Shown: positions 18,813 through 28,130, counted from the first letter of the stretch. The stretch: DNA of 64,000 nucleotides from Bog-756 sp963769905 (GCA_963769905.1 CAVYNG010000001.1:806001-870000); one strand, 5' to 3'. The notes: a model not told the origin generated them from the sequence alone. Numbers and translations: made by a program.

Positions 18813-19919
18813 GTGGCTGAGCTCCGCTGCGAGCACGTCGCAGCCTCCTACGGCGCGCGCTCGGTCCTCGACGACGTCGACGTCGTGGTCCCCGAGGGCA
18901 GCCTCACCGCGGTCCTCGGCGCCTCGGGGAGCGGCAAGACCACGCTGCTCCGGGTGGTCATGGGGTTCACCCGCACCGAGCGGGGGAGAGTCCTGGTCGG
19001 CGGCACCGTCATGGCCGATGCCGACCGCATCCACCTCCCTCCCGAGAAGCGGGGAGTGGGTTACGTCGCCCAGGAGGGAGCCCTCTATCCGCACCTCGAC
19101 GTCGGCCAGAACGTCGCGTTCGGCCTCGCTCGCAGCCAACGCAAGGCGTCGACGCGTGTCGGCGAGGTCTTGGAGCTGGTGGGCCTCAGCCGCGAGTACG
19201 CGGACCGCCACCCGCACGAGCTGTCTGGGGGAGAGCAGCGCCGGGTCTCGCTGGCGAGAGCCCTCGCCCCTCGACCCCGCCTGGTCCTCCTCGACGAACC
19301 CTTCTCGGGGCTCGACGCCGCCCTGCGGGTCGAGACCCGCGAGGCGGTGCTGCAGGCACTCGCCGACGAGAAGACGACCGCGGTGCTCGTGACCCACGAC
19401 CAGGCCGAAGCACTGTCGATGGGACGCCAGGTCGCGGTGTTGCGCGACGGACGGCTCGTCCAGTGCGCGTCCCCGTCGGTGCTCTACACCGCGCCGGTCG
19501 ACCTCGAGGTGGCTCGCTTCGTCGGCGAAGCCGTCGTGCTCCCCGGCCTTGCGGGCTCGGGATCGGGAGAGTGCGACCTCGGAACCCTGCCGCTCGCCGA
19601 CCCCACCGTCGAGGGTCCGGTGTCGCTGATGATCCGTCCGGAGCAGATCCGGGTGGCGCGCGGCGCAGCTCCACCGCAGACATCGTCCCGGTGCGGCATC
19701 ACGGCGACCGTCGTCGATCGCACCTATCTCGGGCCCGAGACGGTGGTCCGCCTGGTGCTCGACGGCACCGACCGGGCGGTGATCGCGAGGGTCCACAGCC
19801 ACGAAGCGCCCGATGTGGGTGACGTCGTGTCGCTCGAGGTGGCCGGACCGGTGTTCGCTTATCCGGCGGCTTCGCAAATGGCCGAGCGGTCGACGGAGGA
19901 CGGAGCCGTTCACGATTGA
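18813..19919 (+). CDS. ABC transporter ATPase, ferric-iron/polyamine class
   Basis: A 368-residue nucleotide-binding subunit with Walker A GASGSGKT (36-43), signature LSGGEQ (137-142), Walker B LVLLDEP and the switch histidine in LVTHDQAEAL. The C-terminal third is a TOBE-like regulatory domain (SLMIRPEQIRVARG), as in FbpC and PotA. GTG 18813 follows GGAAGGA. It would power the permease encoded just upstream. The binding-protein gene begins 13 bp after its stop. Confidence 0.92.
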   Translation: MAELRCEHVAASYGARSVLDDVDVVVPEGSLTAVLGASGSGKTTLLRVVMGFTRTERGRVLVGGTVMADADRIHLPPEKRGVGYVAQEGALYPHLDVGQNVAFGLARSQRKASTRVGEVLELVGLSREYADRHPHELSGGEQRRVSLARALAPRPRLVLLDEPFSGLDAALRVETREAVLQALADEKTTAVLVTHDQAEALSMGRQVAVLRDGRLVQCASPSVLYTAPVDLEVARFVGEAVVLPGLAGSGSGECDLGTLPLADPTVEGPVSLMIRPEQIRVARGAAPPQTSSRCGITATVVDRTYLGPETVVRLVLDGTDRAVIARVHSHEAPDVGDVVSLEVAGPVFAYPAASQMAERSTEDGAVHD

Positions 19920-19932
19920 CCCCGGCGAAGAC

Positions 19933-20973
19933 ATGTCCGTGACAACGAGCAGATGGGGCCCGCGCGACCGGCGGTGGCTCGCCCTTCCCTTCGTGGTGGT
20001 GCTCGCCGCGTGGTTGCTGGCGGCGTGCGGTGGGAGCAGCGACGACACCATCACCCTCTACAACGGACAGCATCCTCAGCTCACCCAGGCGTTGGTCAGC
20101 GCCTTCTCGAAGCAGACCGGCATCAACGTCCGGGTCCGCACCGACGACGGGATCGTCCTCGCCGACGAGATCCTCCAGGAGGGCTCGCACTCCCCGGCGG
20201 ACGTCTACCTGACCGAGAATTCTCCGGAGCTGATGGTGCTCACCGAGCACCATCTCCTGGCGAAGCTGCCTTCGTCGACCACCGATCAGATTCCGGCCCC
20301 GTACAACTCGCCGACCGGCAATTGGGTGGGGGTCGCCCTCAGGGTGAGCGGACTCGCCTACAACTCCTCGCTGATCTCACCCGCGCGGCTTCCGCGCACG
20401 GTCCTCGATCTCGCCCAGCCGAGGTGGAAGGGCAAGGTGGCGATCGCACCCACCGACTCGGACTTCGTCCCGTTGGTCGGGGCGGTGATCGCGACCTACG
20501 GGACGCCGGCGGCGAGGAACTGGCTGGCCGGCCTCAAAGCCAACGGTTCGCTCTACCAGGACGACGAGGCCGTGGTCGCCGCCGTGGACCGGGGGCAGGC
20601 GGAGGTCGGCGTCGTCAACCAGTACTACTGGTACCGGCTCCGGCTCGAGACGGGTCCCGCCAACCTCCACAGCCGGCTCTACTACTTCCCTAACCGCGAT
20701 GCCGGCAGCATCGAGAACGTCTCGGGCGCTGCCGTGCTCGCCTCCTCGCAGCACAAGACCGACGCGGAGAGGTTCGTGTCGTTCCTCGCCTCGGCGTCGG
20801 CCCAGCGGATCCTCGCGGCCAGCGACGACTACGAGTACCCGGCGCGACCGGGGATCGCACCGAATCCCGCGCTGCCGCCGTTGTCGCAGCTCGACCCCGC
20901 GGTGCTCAGCGTGGTCCGGCTCGGCGACGACCAACCGGCCGCCTCGCTGCTCCAGCACTCCGGTCTTACCTGA
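19933..20973 (+). CDS. Iron ABC transporter substrate-binding lipoprotein (FbpA-like)
   Basis: A 346-residue type II periplasmic-binding-fold protein. The signal region ends in a lipobox (WLLAACGG), so it is anchored outside the membrane. It begins its mature domain with TITLYNGQHPQLTQ, as in FbpA/FutA proteins, and has the neighbouring tyrosines NQYYWYRL that bind Fe3+ in that family, which is the main reason for calling iron as substrate. The ATG at 19933 is preferred over earlier in-frame codons because it gives a proper signal peptide. It is the third gene of the importer operon, whose end converges on a dehydrogenase gene. Confidence 0.9.
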   Translation: MSVTTSRWGPRDRRWLALPFVVVLAAWLLAACGGSSDDTITLYNGQHPQLTQALVSAFSKQTGINVRVRTDDGIVLADEILQEGSHSPADVYLTENSPELMVLTEHHLLAKLPSSTTDQIPAPYNSPTGNWVGVALRVSGLAYNSSLISPARLPRTVLDLAQPRWKGKVAIAPTDSDFVPLVGAVIATYGTPAARNWLAGLKANGSLYQDDEAVVAAVDRGQAEVGVVNQYYWYRLRLETGPANLHSRLYYFPNRDAGSIENVSGAAVLASSQHKTDAERFVSFLASASAQRILAASDDYEYPARPGIAPNPALPPLSQLDPAVLSVVRLGDDQPAASLLQHSGLT

Positions 20974-20996
20974 GCCGGCCGGCCCCGGAGCGGGCC

Positions 20997-21989
20997 CTAC
21001 ACGACCCAGGGCCTCAGCCGGTCGAGCACGTCGGGGTTGACGACGTGGGTCGGCTCCCGGGCCGCATACGCGTTGATCTGGTCGAAGACCTCGGCGAACT
21101 GGAGCTCCCATTCGTCCGACGTGACGTACCCGAGATGGGGTGTGCAGAGAGCGTTCTCCGAGGCCACCAAGGGATCGCTCGGATCCAGCACCGGTTCGTG
21201 CTCGTAGACGTCGACGGCTGCCATACCGGGCCTTCCGGCTCGGAGCGCCTCGACCAACGCGCCCTCCTCGACGAGCCCGGCGCGACTGGTGTTCACCAGC
21301 AGCGAGCCCGGCTTCATCCGCGCGAGGTCCCCGGCGGTGACGATCCCCCGCGTGGCGTCGACGAGCCGCAGGTGAAGAGTGAGCACGTCGGAGGAGTCGA
21401 AGAGGACTTCCTTGCTCGGGGCCACACGATGGCCCGCGGCGGCCGCTCTCTCGCGCGACGGCTCGCTCGCCCACACGAGGACGTCCATCCCGAATGCCCG
21501 GCCGTAGTCGGCGACGACCTCTCCGATCCGGCCGAACCCGTAGACCCCGAGGGTCTTCGCGCGCAGGGTCTTCCCGAGGGCGGTCTGCCATCGACCCTGT
21601 CGGAGGGAGGCCGCCTGTTCGGGTATCCTCCGCGTGGCGGCCAGCACCAGGGCCCAGGTGAGCTCGGCGGCGGCGTACGACGGAGACCCGGTGTGCAGGT
21701 CGGAGGACACTACGATGCCGAGGTCGGTGCAGGCCTCGACGTCGATGTGCGGATAGGCGCTCCGCTGGCTGATCAGACGGAGCATCGGGAGACGCTCGAG
21801 CAACGGACGCCGGATCGCCGTCCGCTCTCGGATGAGCACCAGGGCTTCGGCGCCCGCGAGACGACCGGCGAGCACCTCGACGTCCTCGACGTGGTCGGTG
21901 AAGACGGTCACCTCGTGGGCGCCCAGCTTTTCGAAACACCGGAGTGTCCGGAGGGAGTCGAAGTAGTCGTCGAGGATTGCGACGCGCAC
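20997..21989 (-). CDS. D-isomer-specific 2-hydroxyacid dehydrogenase
   Basis: A 330-residue NAD(P)-dependent oxidoreductase. The dinucleotide-binding loop is GVYGFGRIG. The catalytic set is intact: Arg in LHLRLVDATRG, Glu in DVYEHEPV and His in TPHLGYV. The family reduces 2-keto acids or oxidises D-2-hydroxy acids (phosphoglycerate, glycerate and similar); the N-terminal segment resembles the phosphoglycerate-dehydrogenase-like subgroup without the ACT regulatory domain. It uses a GTG start. It converges on the iron-transport operon with only 23 bp between stops. Confidence 0.9.
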   Translation of the reverse strand: MRVAILDDYFDSLRTLRCFEKLGAHEVTVFTDHVEDVEVLAGRLAGAEALVLIRERTAIRRPLLERLPMLRLISQRSAYPHIDVEACTDLGIVVSSDLHTGSPSYAAAELTWALVLAATRRIPEQAASLRQGRWQTALGKTLRAKTLGVYGFGRIGEVVADYGRAFGMDVLVWASEPSRERAAAAGHRVAPSKEVLFDSSDVLTLHLRLVDATRGIVTAGDLARMKPGSLLVNTSRAGLVEEGALVEALRAGRPGMAAVDVYEHEPVLDPSDPLVASENALCTPHLGYVTSDEWELQFAEVFDQINAYAAREPTHVVNPDVLDRLRPWVV

Positions 21990-22077
21990 GGCGGGTCCCG
22001 ACTCTAGCGACGCGTCCTCGGTCGAGATCCTCTCCGGTCGATCAGATCGTCGAGTAGCGAGGGCTCGACGCCTCGCC

Positions 22078-22524
22078 TCAGGCGCTCTTGTCGCGCACCT
22101 CTGCGGAGAGCAGACCCAGCTGGTCGAGCACGCTCAGGCGATCCCAGTACTGACGCAGCGCGCAGATCCGCATGCCGAGGAACTCCGCGATCGTCACGCC
22201 GTAGAGAGTGAGGCGAGTGCCCGTCGGTTCCACGACGGATCCGGTCGCGAGCTCGAATGGCCCGGTGTGTGTCATGGAGACGACCCATTCGGCACACGCG
22301 AAGTCGCGCCCGGCATCGAGGGGAGTGACCTCGACCTGCACGTCCGAGAAGGCCTCGTCCCGCCGCTCGGCCTCGGCGAGCAGCTCCGAGAGAGACGAGG
22401 TGTGCAGCGTTGGTGTCCAAGCCCGGATGTCCTCGGTGTAGAGGTCGCCGACCGACAGATCGCGGTCGAAGCTCTTCTCGAGCGCCAGGGTAAGGAGGAG
22501 GGCGCGCTCCTCGTTGGTCGTCAC
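22078..22524 (-). CDS. SnoaL-like / NTF2-fold protein
   Basis: A 148-residue protein with the size and pattern of the SnoaL-like NTF2 superfamily: an N-terminal helix, YTEDIRAWTPTLHTSS, then beta strands ending FLGMRICALRQYWDR. Members are small cyclases, isomerases or stress-related ligand-binding proteins. Its GTG start overlaps the SHOCT protein stop by 4 nt (GTGA), so the two are translated in tandem. No substrate can be proposed. Confidence 0.7.
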   Translation of the reverse strand: MTTNEERALLLTLALEKSFDRDLSVGDLYTEDIRAWTPTLHTSSLSELLAEAERRDEAFSDVQVEVTPLDAGRDFACAEWVVSMTHTGPFELATGSVVEPTGTRLTLYGVTIAEFLGMRICALRQYWDRLSVLDQLGLLSAEVRDKSA

Positions 22525-22793
22525 GTGTCCGCGGACCCCGAGAGCACCTTCGCCTTGGCAGCGCCGAACTCGTCGTCGGTCAGGGCTCCGGAGTCACGGA
22601 GCTCGGCCAGGCTCTTCAGTTGTGCGAGCACGTCCGGCGCTGACGACTGGTCGCCTCCGGGTTGGTAGGGCGGCAGGCGACGAGTGGAGTGGTAGGCGGT
22701 CCGCACCTGCTGGTTGAGGACGTCCTGCTGCTCCGGATTCCTCGGCAAGTAGTAGGGCATCCAGGCCTGTCGGGGTCGCAAGAGGAACAGCAT
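22521..22793 (-). CDS. Small SHOCT-domain protein, 90 aa
   Basis: The C-terminal 35 residues (LKSLAELRDSGALTDDEF followed by AAKAKVL) are a SHOCT domain, a short helical oligomerisation or membrane-association motif. The N-terminal half is basic and tyrosine-rich. GGAAGGAG lies seven bases before the ATG at 22793, favouring it over a TTG three bases earlier. The gene overlaps the SnoaL-like gene and diverges from an acetyltransferase gene across about 50 bp. The function is unknown. Confidence 0.7.
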   Translation of the reverse strand: MLFLLRPRQAWMPYYLPRNPEQQDVLNQQVRTAYHSTRRLPPYQPGGDQSSAPDVLAQLKSLAELRDSGALTDDEFGAAKAKVLSGSADT

Positions 22794-22840
22794 CAACCAT
22801 CTCCTTCCAGGTCGCTCCCGTCAGGAGTCGGAAGGTCATC

Positions 22841-24064
22841 ATGGGCCAGGACGCCGAGAGCGTCCACCCCCCCACACCGGCACCGGGGGCACGATGCAGC
22901 GGGAGCCACCATGGCGGAACCGTGCGCCGGATGCAGACCTCGCCGCACTTTGACAAGCTGCCGCGCATGGACACGTCTTCCACGAGCATCGAAGAGGTCA
23001 GCGGTGACGAGCAGCTGGCGGAATTCTGTCTCTTCGCCGACCAGGTGAACTCGATTCGATCCGCGTACTGGCCGGCAATCCCCGACATGCAGTTGCCGCT
23101 GCTCAAGAACGAGGGTCCCGACGCCGTCGGCCGCCGAACGCTGCCTCTGGTCGCTCGATCCGGCGGGAGGATCGTCGCTCGCGCCGCCGCGGTGGTCGAC
23201 GAGCGCTACATCGCCCACTGGGACGAGCCGCTCGGCCACATCGTGCTGTTCGAGGCACTCCCGGAGACGACCGAGCCGGTCCGGGCGTTGATGGACGAGG
23301 CCTGCGGATGGTTGAAGGCACAGGGTCTCGACGCGGTCCGGACCGGAATGGGGCCTGCGTTCGACATGCCCTTCCTGCTCGACTCCTACGAAACCCTGCC
23401 GCCCATCGCGACGCGCCAGAACCCCTCCTACTACCACTCGCTGCTGAAGGAGGCCCGATTCGAGGCGGAGAAGGGCTGGGTCGACTACAAGATCGAAGTG
23501 ACGCCGGAGCGCATCCGGCTCTGGGAGCACATGCTGGAGGCCACCGTGGCGAGGGGGTTCCGGATCGCCAGCTTCTCGGAGATCGAAGAGGAGACGCGGG
23601 TGGCGCAGTTCGCGTCGGTCTGGGAAGAGGCCTTCAGCCGGCACTGGGGAATCACTCCCCAATCGGTCGAGGAATGGGAGGACCTGTTCGGTTTCATCGG
23701 ACCGCTCGGGGGATACGACGTGTCCGTCCTCGCCTACGCGGACGACGAGCCGGTGGGTGCCGTGCTCGGTATCCCGGACCTTTCGGAGATGGCGACACGA
23801 CCGGGCAGGCGAGATCTACGCGCCGACGAACGGCTCAACATGCTCGGGATCGGCGTACGGGAGGTGGCCCGGGGGCGGGGAGTGAACCTGGCCATCGCCG
23901 CCCGATCCTTCCTCGAGCACGTGAAACGGGGCAACACTTTCGTCAGCTACACCATGGTGCTCGACGACAACTGGCCCTCGCGACGGACTGCCGAGAAGCT
24001 CGGCGCTCGAGTCTGCGCCAACTACCTCGTCTATCGCAGGCCTTTCGCCAAGTCGGGCGTCTGA
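22841..24064 (+). CDS. GNAT-like N-acetyltransferase (tandem)
   Basis: Two GNAT-type regions can be traced: an N-terminal degenerate half and a C-terminal half with the acyl-CoA loop region GIGVREVARGRGVNLAIA and the following FVSYTMVLDDNWPSRRTAEK. The start is uncertain: ATG 22841 has GGAAGG five bases upstream, whereas ATG 22931 and ATG 22967 would remove an unconvincing Pro/His-rich leader. With the long start the gap to the divergent SHOCT gene is only 47 bp. The acceptor substrate is unknown. Confidence 0.75.
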   Translation: MGQDAESVHPPTPAPGARCSGSHHGGTVRRMQTSPHFDKLPRMDTSSTSIEEVSGDEQLAEFCLFADQVNSIRSAYWPAIPDMQLPLLKNEGPDAVGRRTLPLVARSGGRIVARAAAVVDERYIAHWDEPLGHIVLFEALPETTEPVRALMDEACGWLKAQGLDAVRTGMGPAFDMPFLLDSYETLPPIATRQNPSYYHSLLKEARFEAEKGWVDYKIEVTPERIRLWEHMLEATVARGFRIASFSEIEEETRVAQFASVWEEAFSRHWGITPQSVEEWEDLFGFIGPLGGYDVSVLAYADDEPVGAVLGIPDLSEMATRPGRRDLRADERLNMLGIGVREVARGRGVNLAIAARSFLEHVKRGNTFVSYTMVLDDNWPSRRTAEKLGARVCANYLVYRRPFAKSGV

Positions 24065-24127
24065 GGTCCGGACAACGGCGGACCCGCTCCCGAGCGCAGG
24101 TCCGATCGAGCGCTTACCATCCGAAGC

Positions 24128-25234
24128 GTGTCCGGCGAGAAGATCGGGGTCGCGCTCGTCGGTTGCGGCTCGAACGGGCAGATCCACGCGGACGGCCTTG
24201 CCAAGCTGGTGGCCGACGGGGAGATCCGAGCGGTTGCCGCGGTCGATCCGTCGACTCCTGCTCGCGACGCGGCGCACCGCAACTGTGCCTTCGAGACGCG
24301 CGGACCCGACCTTGACCTCGCGGTCGACAACCCCGAGGTCGATGCCGTCTTGGTGTCCGGACCGACCGCCACCCACGCCGCCACCATCGAAGCGGCCATC
24401 GCCGCGGGCAAGGCGGTCATGAGCGAGAAGCCGCTTGCTCCCACCTTCGCCGTGGTGGAGTACCTGGTCGATCTCGTCGTGAGATCCGGCGTGGTCGGAC
24501 AGGTCGGCTTCCAGTCGCGGTTCAACCCGATGTTCACCTACCTCAAGCGACTCGTGGACGACGCCACGTACGGGGTCCCCCTCGGCTACATGCTGCGCGA
24601 GGACCAGTTCTGGCCGACCGGCTCGGTGGTGGCCGGGCATTCCTCTTGGCGTTCCGACCCGGCACTGGCCGGCGGCGGCGCGCTGCTCGAGCACACCATC
24701 CACGGCTGCGACCTGCTCGCGTGGCTCTTCGGTCCGGCCGCCACCGTGGCCGCGAGGACCCGCTCGATCTTCGGGTTCGGCGTGGAGGACATCGCCACCG
24801 CCCAGGTCACGCACGCGAACGACGTGGTGGGCACGGTGGCCACGGCCTTCAACGGCGTCGAGGGCCGTGAGGAGCGCCGGCTCGAGGTCTTCTTCGAGGA
24901 AGCCACCATCGAGATCACCGGCGACTTCATCATCGGAGCTGCGGAGGACTCCTTCGTCGTCCATCGCCCCCGTTCCGAATCGGCGCACCCGGATCTGGAT
25001 GCGCTGCGCCGCGAGCTCTTCGCCGGCTACGGCGTGACGCGTGACGATTTCATCTTCTACCAGTACGTGGCCGATCGGGCCTTCGTGCACGCCGTCCGCA
25101 ACGGCGAACCGGCAAGTCCGGACTTCACCGACGCACTGCGCGCCCACGCGATCGTCGAGGCGGCCTACCGCTCGGCCGCCGCCCATGGCACGCCGACAGT
25201 GGTGCCGGCGAGTGCGCCGGCACCGCCCGGCTGA
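24128..25234 (+). CDS. Gfo/Idh/MocA-family oxidoreductase
   Basis: A 368-residue NAD(P)-dependent sugar or inositol dehydrogenase-type enzyme. The N-terminal Rossmann loop is GVALVGCGSNGQIHAD. The family Lys is present in MSEKPLAP, and the active-site region GGGALLEHTIHGCDLL contains the usual Asp/His pair. It starts at GTG 24128, 63 bp after the acetyltransferase gene, and may be cotranscribed with it. Possible substrates include myo-inositol and sugars; no local sugar operon helps. Confidence 0.88.
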   Translation: MSGEKIGVALVGCGSNGQIHADGLAKLVADGEIRAVAAVDPSTPARDAAHRNCAFETRGPDLDLAVDNPEVDAVLVSGPTATHAATIEAAIAAGKAVMSEKPLAPTFAVVEYLVDLVVRSGVVGQVGFQSRFNPMFTYLKRLVDDATYGVPLGYMLREDQFWPTGSVVAGHSSWRSDPALAGGGALLEHTIHGCDLLAWLFGPAATVAARTRSIFGFGVEDIATAQVTHANDVVGTVATAFNGVEGREERRLEVFFEEATIEITGDFIIGAAEDSFVVHRPRSESAHPDLDALRRELFAGYGVTRDDFIFYQYVADRAFVHAVRNGEPASPDFTDALRAHAIVEAAYRSAAAHGTPTVVPASAPAPPG

Positions 25235-25267
25235 CCGTCCCCGGCCTGAAAGCTCGGGGCGCCAGGT

Positions 25268-25453
25268 TCAGCTGCCGAACTCCTGGATGCCGTCCAGACG
25301 AGCGCTCAGTCGCTCGACGCCGTTCAGGAAGTCAGGCGAGAGGCGCTTTGCCGCCTCGGAGTCCCCGACCGCGTCGAGGGCGCGGATGAATCGGGACATC
25401 GAATGCGTGAGTTCAGATGTCGCTGTTTCCAACTCGTCGTGCTCTGCCGGCAT
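25268..25453 (-). CDS. Small helical hypothetical protein, 61 aa
   Basis: A short acidic, probably all-helical protein (HDELETATSELTHSMSRFIR, then a second amphipathic helix). GGGAGG lies just upstream of the ATG at 25453. The open frame extends further 5', but that part is arginine-rich noncoding sequence. It converges on the oxidoreductase gene. The function is unknown. Confidence 0.5.
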   Translation of the reverse strand: MPAEHDELETATSELTHSMSRFIRALDAVGDSEAAKRLSPDFLNGVERLSARLDGIQEFGS

Positions 25454-25571
25454 CGATCCTCCCTTGATCCAACTCCCTCGCGTGCACGGTCGATGGTCGT
25501 CGCCAAAAGAGCGCCTGTCAACACGCACCCGGAGTGGGCGCCCGACGGCGGCGAGGGGCATGGCGGCAGGA

Positions 25572-26654
25572 TCAGCCGACGTCGGCGAGGTACCCCGGAT
25601 CGACCGGCGGAGCCTCGTCGATGACACTCCGAACGAATCGGGCCACGTGGACGCGAGCTTCACGGCTCGCCTCGGCCCACGGCATGAGGATCTGGAACAC
25701 GTGGAACATCCCCGCGGCCTCGTGGGCGTGAGTCGACACGCCGGCCGCGCGTAGGCGCTCGGCGAATCGCCGGATCGGGTCGCGGAACATCTCGTCGCCT
25801 CCCCAGGAGAGGTAGGTCGGCGGAAAGCCGGTCAGGTCGGCGTTGACCGCAGACACCCATCTGCTGTCCGGGTCGGAGCCGTGCAGGTAGGACGAGGTGG
25901 GAATGTTCCACGGAAGGATGTCGTGCGCCGCGTTGGCGGTGATCGACGGTTCGTCGAGGGTCATGTCGACCTCGGGAGAGAAGAGGATCAGGCCGGCCGG
26001 GCACACCAGGTGGGGGTCTCCGGGCGCGGCCTGGACGAGCTCGGCCGCGAGGCCCCCACCGGCCGAGTCACCCGCAACGAAGATGCGGTCGCTCGGCGCT
26101 CCGCTCTCCACCAGCTTCGCAAGGACCTGGGCGGCGTCCTCGAGGCCGGCCGGGAAGGGAAACTCCGGCGCCAAGCGGTAGTCGGCCACGAACACCGCGC
26201 ACCGGGTCTCGCGGCACAGATAGGCGGTGAAGTACGCGTACATGGTGGGTGAAGTGCCGATGTAGCCACCACCGTGGAGATACAGGATGACCCCGTCGGG
26301 TTCGCACTTGCGAGGCTCGTAGAGGATCCCCGGTACACCACCGAGTGCGATCGATCGTTGGCTCACCTCGAACGAGCGCACCACCGGAGGCATGACCACC
26401 TTGCAGAGCTCGTCGAGCATGTACTCGATCGACCGGAATTCGGGGACCGGGAGCGAGCTCGCGTAGCCCATGAAGGAACGGATGACCTCTCGGGTCACTG
26501 CTTCGCCGACGTTGGACAACCGGTTGGAGCGCCCACTGAGCGGATGGCGGAAGGGCACTCGGGCCAGTGCGCCGAGCATCTGCTGTGCAAGGACCACCGT
26601 GTCGACCGCGACGACAGGAGCGGGCGCGGTCTTGACCTCAGGGCGATTGGCCAT
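25572..26654 (-). CDS. Alpha/beta-hydrolase, hormone-sensitive-lipase-type esterase
   Basis: A 360-residue esterase. The oxyanion motif HGGG is in LYLHGGGYIG, the nucleophile elbow is GDSAGGG, the acid is in WGGDEMFRD and the histidine in AAGMFHVFQ, so the triad is complete. It would hydrolyse short- to medium-chain esters. The N-terminal 90 residues form the helical cap typical of the family. The ATG at 26654 is chosen because upstream translation is antisense of the divergent cyclase gene. No operon partner is evident. Confidence 0.9.
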   Translation of the reverse strand: MANRPEVKTAPAPVVAVDTVVLAQQMLGALARVPFRHPLSGRSNRLSNVGEAVTREVIRSFMGYASSLPVPEFRSIEYMLDELCKVVMPPVVRSFEVSQRSIALGGVPGILYEPRKCEPDGVILYLHGGGYIGTSPTMYAYFTAYLCRETRCAVFVADYRLAPEFPFPAGLEDAAQVLAKLVESGAPSDRIFVAGDSAGGGLAAELVQAAPGDPHLVCPAGLILFSPEVDMTLDEPSITANAAHDILPWNIPTSSYLHGSDPDSRWVSAVNADLTGFPPTYLSWGGDEMFRDPIRRFAERLRAAGVSTHAHEAAGMFHVFQILMPWAEASREARVHVARFVRSVIDEAPPVDPGYLADVG

Positions 26655-26789
26655 CGACACGGGGTTCGGCTTTCTCTCGCTCGAGCGGGCGGCGGCGCCA
26701 GTCTTGCAGGAGCAAGGCTCACCGACCGGAGTCGGTCGCACTTGAGGCTCGGAAGTGCGCCGGGCGCGCCTTGCGGACAGACTCGAGGG

Positions 26790-28130
26790 ATGGCAGAGCC
26801 GCTCTCGACCCGTTACACGAAGACGGCGGAGGGCGCCTATCTCGCCTACCAGGTGACCGGGGACGGCCCCATGGACCTCGTCATTCCCGTGACGGGCAGC
26901 ACTGCAGCCGAGCTCATCTGGTACGAGCCCGCGTTCAGCCGGTTCATCTCGCGACTGGCTTCGTTCTCGCGGCTGATCACCTTCGACCCGAGAGGGTTCG
27001 GAAGCTCCGGCCGCCTCGACGCCGACGCGGTTCCTGCGGTGCAGACCTGGAAGGACGACATCACCTCGGTCATGGACGCGGCGGGCTCGGAGGCGGCCGC
27101 CTTCCTCGCCTGGGGCGAGGCCGCCGGCGCGACCATGTTCTTCGCCGCCAGCTATCCCGAACGGGGAAAAGGTCTCGTGCTCGTCAACTCCTATGCACGG
27201 TATGTGCGCAGCGAGGAGACGCCCTGGGGACTGCCCGCGGACCTCGTCGCTTCGTACGTCGATGCGATCGAGCACGCATGGGGCACGGGAGGTTGCTTCG
27301 AGATGCTCGCGCCTGCGATGGTCACGACCGAGGAGGCTCGGCGGCAGTGGGCGCGGATCGAGCGTCTGACCGCGACGCCGGACGTCCTGGCCGCTGCGAC
27401 GCGGGCGGTGTTCGAGAGCGACGTCTCCGATGTGCTGCCCGCCATCCAGGCTCCTACGCTCGCCATCTGTCGTCGTGGGGATCGTCACGTCCGCTACGAG
27501 CACAGCGGCTACGTCGCAAGTCGGATTCCGGGGGCGAAACTGCTCGAACTGCCGGGCGACGAGCACCTTCCCTTCGCGGGGGAGTCCGACCGACTCCTCG
27601 ACGAGGTGGAGGGATTCCTCACGGGTGTCGCCCCGAGACCGATCGACGACCGAGTGCTCGCAACCGTGATGTTCACCGACATCGCGCGCTCGACCGAGCT
27701 CGCGGCCGAAATGGGTGACCGACGATGGAGGACGATGCTCGACGACCACCATGCCGTGGTCCGTCGGACTCTGGACCACTACCGGGGAAACGAGATCAAC
27801 ACCACAGGTGACGGGTTCCTCGCGACCTTCGACGGCCCGGCGCGGGCGATCAGGTGCGCCTGCGCAATTCGCGACCAGATCCGCGCGCTCGGGATCGACA
27901 TCCGGGCAGGGGTGCACACCGGAGAAGTGGAACGCCGCGGCGACGACATTGCCGGGATCGGGGTCCACATCACGGCCCGGGTCGCCGCCGCAGCCGCGGC
28001 CGGCGAGGTCCTCGCGTCGCGCACGGTGAAGGACCTGGTGGCGGGTTCGGGAATCGTGTTCTCGGACCGAGGGGACCACCAACTGAAGGGTGTGCCCGGA
28101 AGCTGGACCCTCTTCGCGGTCGAAGGCTGA
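26790..28130 (+). CDS. Alpha/beta-hydrolase-like domain fused to class III nucleotide cyclase
   Basis: A 446-residue fusion. Residues 1-285 have the alpha/beta-hydrolase fold (FDPRGFGSSG, PTLAICRRGD, LPGDEHLPF), but the nucleophile elbow reads WGEAAG: aligned on the following AASYPER, the catalytic Ser position is Gly109. The hydrolase part is therefore probably a ligand sensor. Residues about 290-446 are a class III cyclase domain with metal aspartates in MFTDIARSTE and NTTGDGFLATF. This architecture recurs in actinobacteria. It likely makes cAMP in response to a small ligand. It diverges from the esterase and converges on the secreted protein across a strong hairpin. Confidence 0.88.
   Translation: MAEPLSTRYTKTAEGAYLAYQVTGDGPMDLVIPVTGSTAAELIWYEPAFSRFISRLASFSRLITFDPRGFGSSGRLDADAVPAVQTWKDDITSVMDAAGSEAAAFLAWGEAAGATMFFAASYPERGKGLVLVNSYARYVRSEETPWGLPADLVASYVDAIEHAWGTGGCFEMLAPAMVTTEEARRQWARIERLTATPDVLAAATRAVFESDVSDVLPAIQAPTLAICRRGDRHVRYEHSGYVASRIPGAKLLELPGDEHLPFAGESDRLLDEVEGFLTGVAPRPIDDRVLATVMFTDIARSTELAAEMGDRRWRTMLDDHHAVVRRTLDHYRGNEINTTGDGFLATFDGPARAIRCACAIRDQIRALGIDIRAGVHTGEVERRGDDIAGIGVHITARVAAAAAAGEVLASRTVKDLVAGSGIVFSDRGDHQLKGVPGSWTLFAVEG

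Noticed and set aside
17184..20054. A 956-codon minus-strand open frame
   Set aside because: It is antisense to the iron ABC operon; its Arg/Glu/His/Gly-rich translation has no motif, while the plus strand has complete transporter motifs.
20983..20998. Five-bp stem between the iron operon and the dehydrogenase gene
   Set aside because: Too short and lacking a T-run to call as a terminator.
22950..22955. Consensus TTGACA near the acetyltransferase start
   Set aside because: No -10 element follows at the right distance and it lies inside the longest version of the gene.
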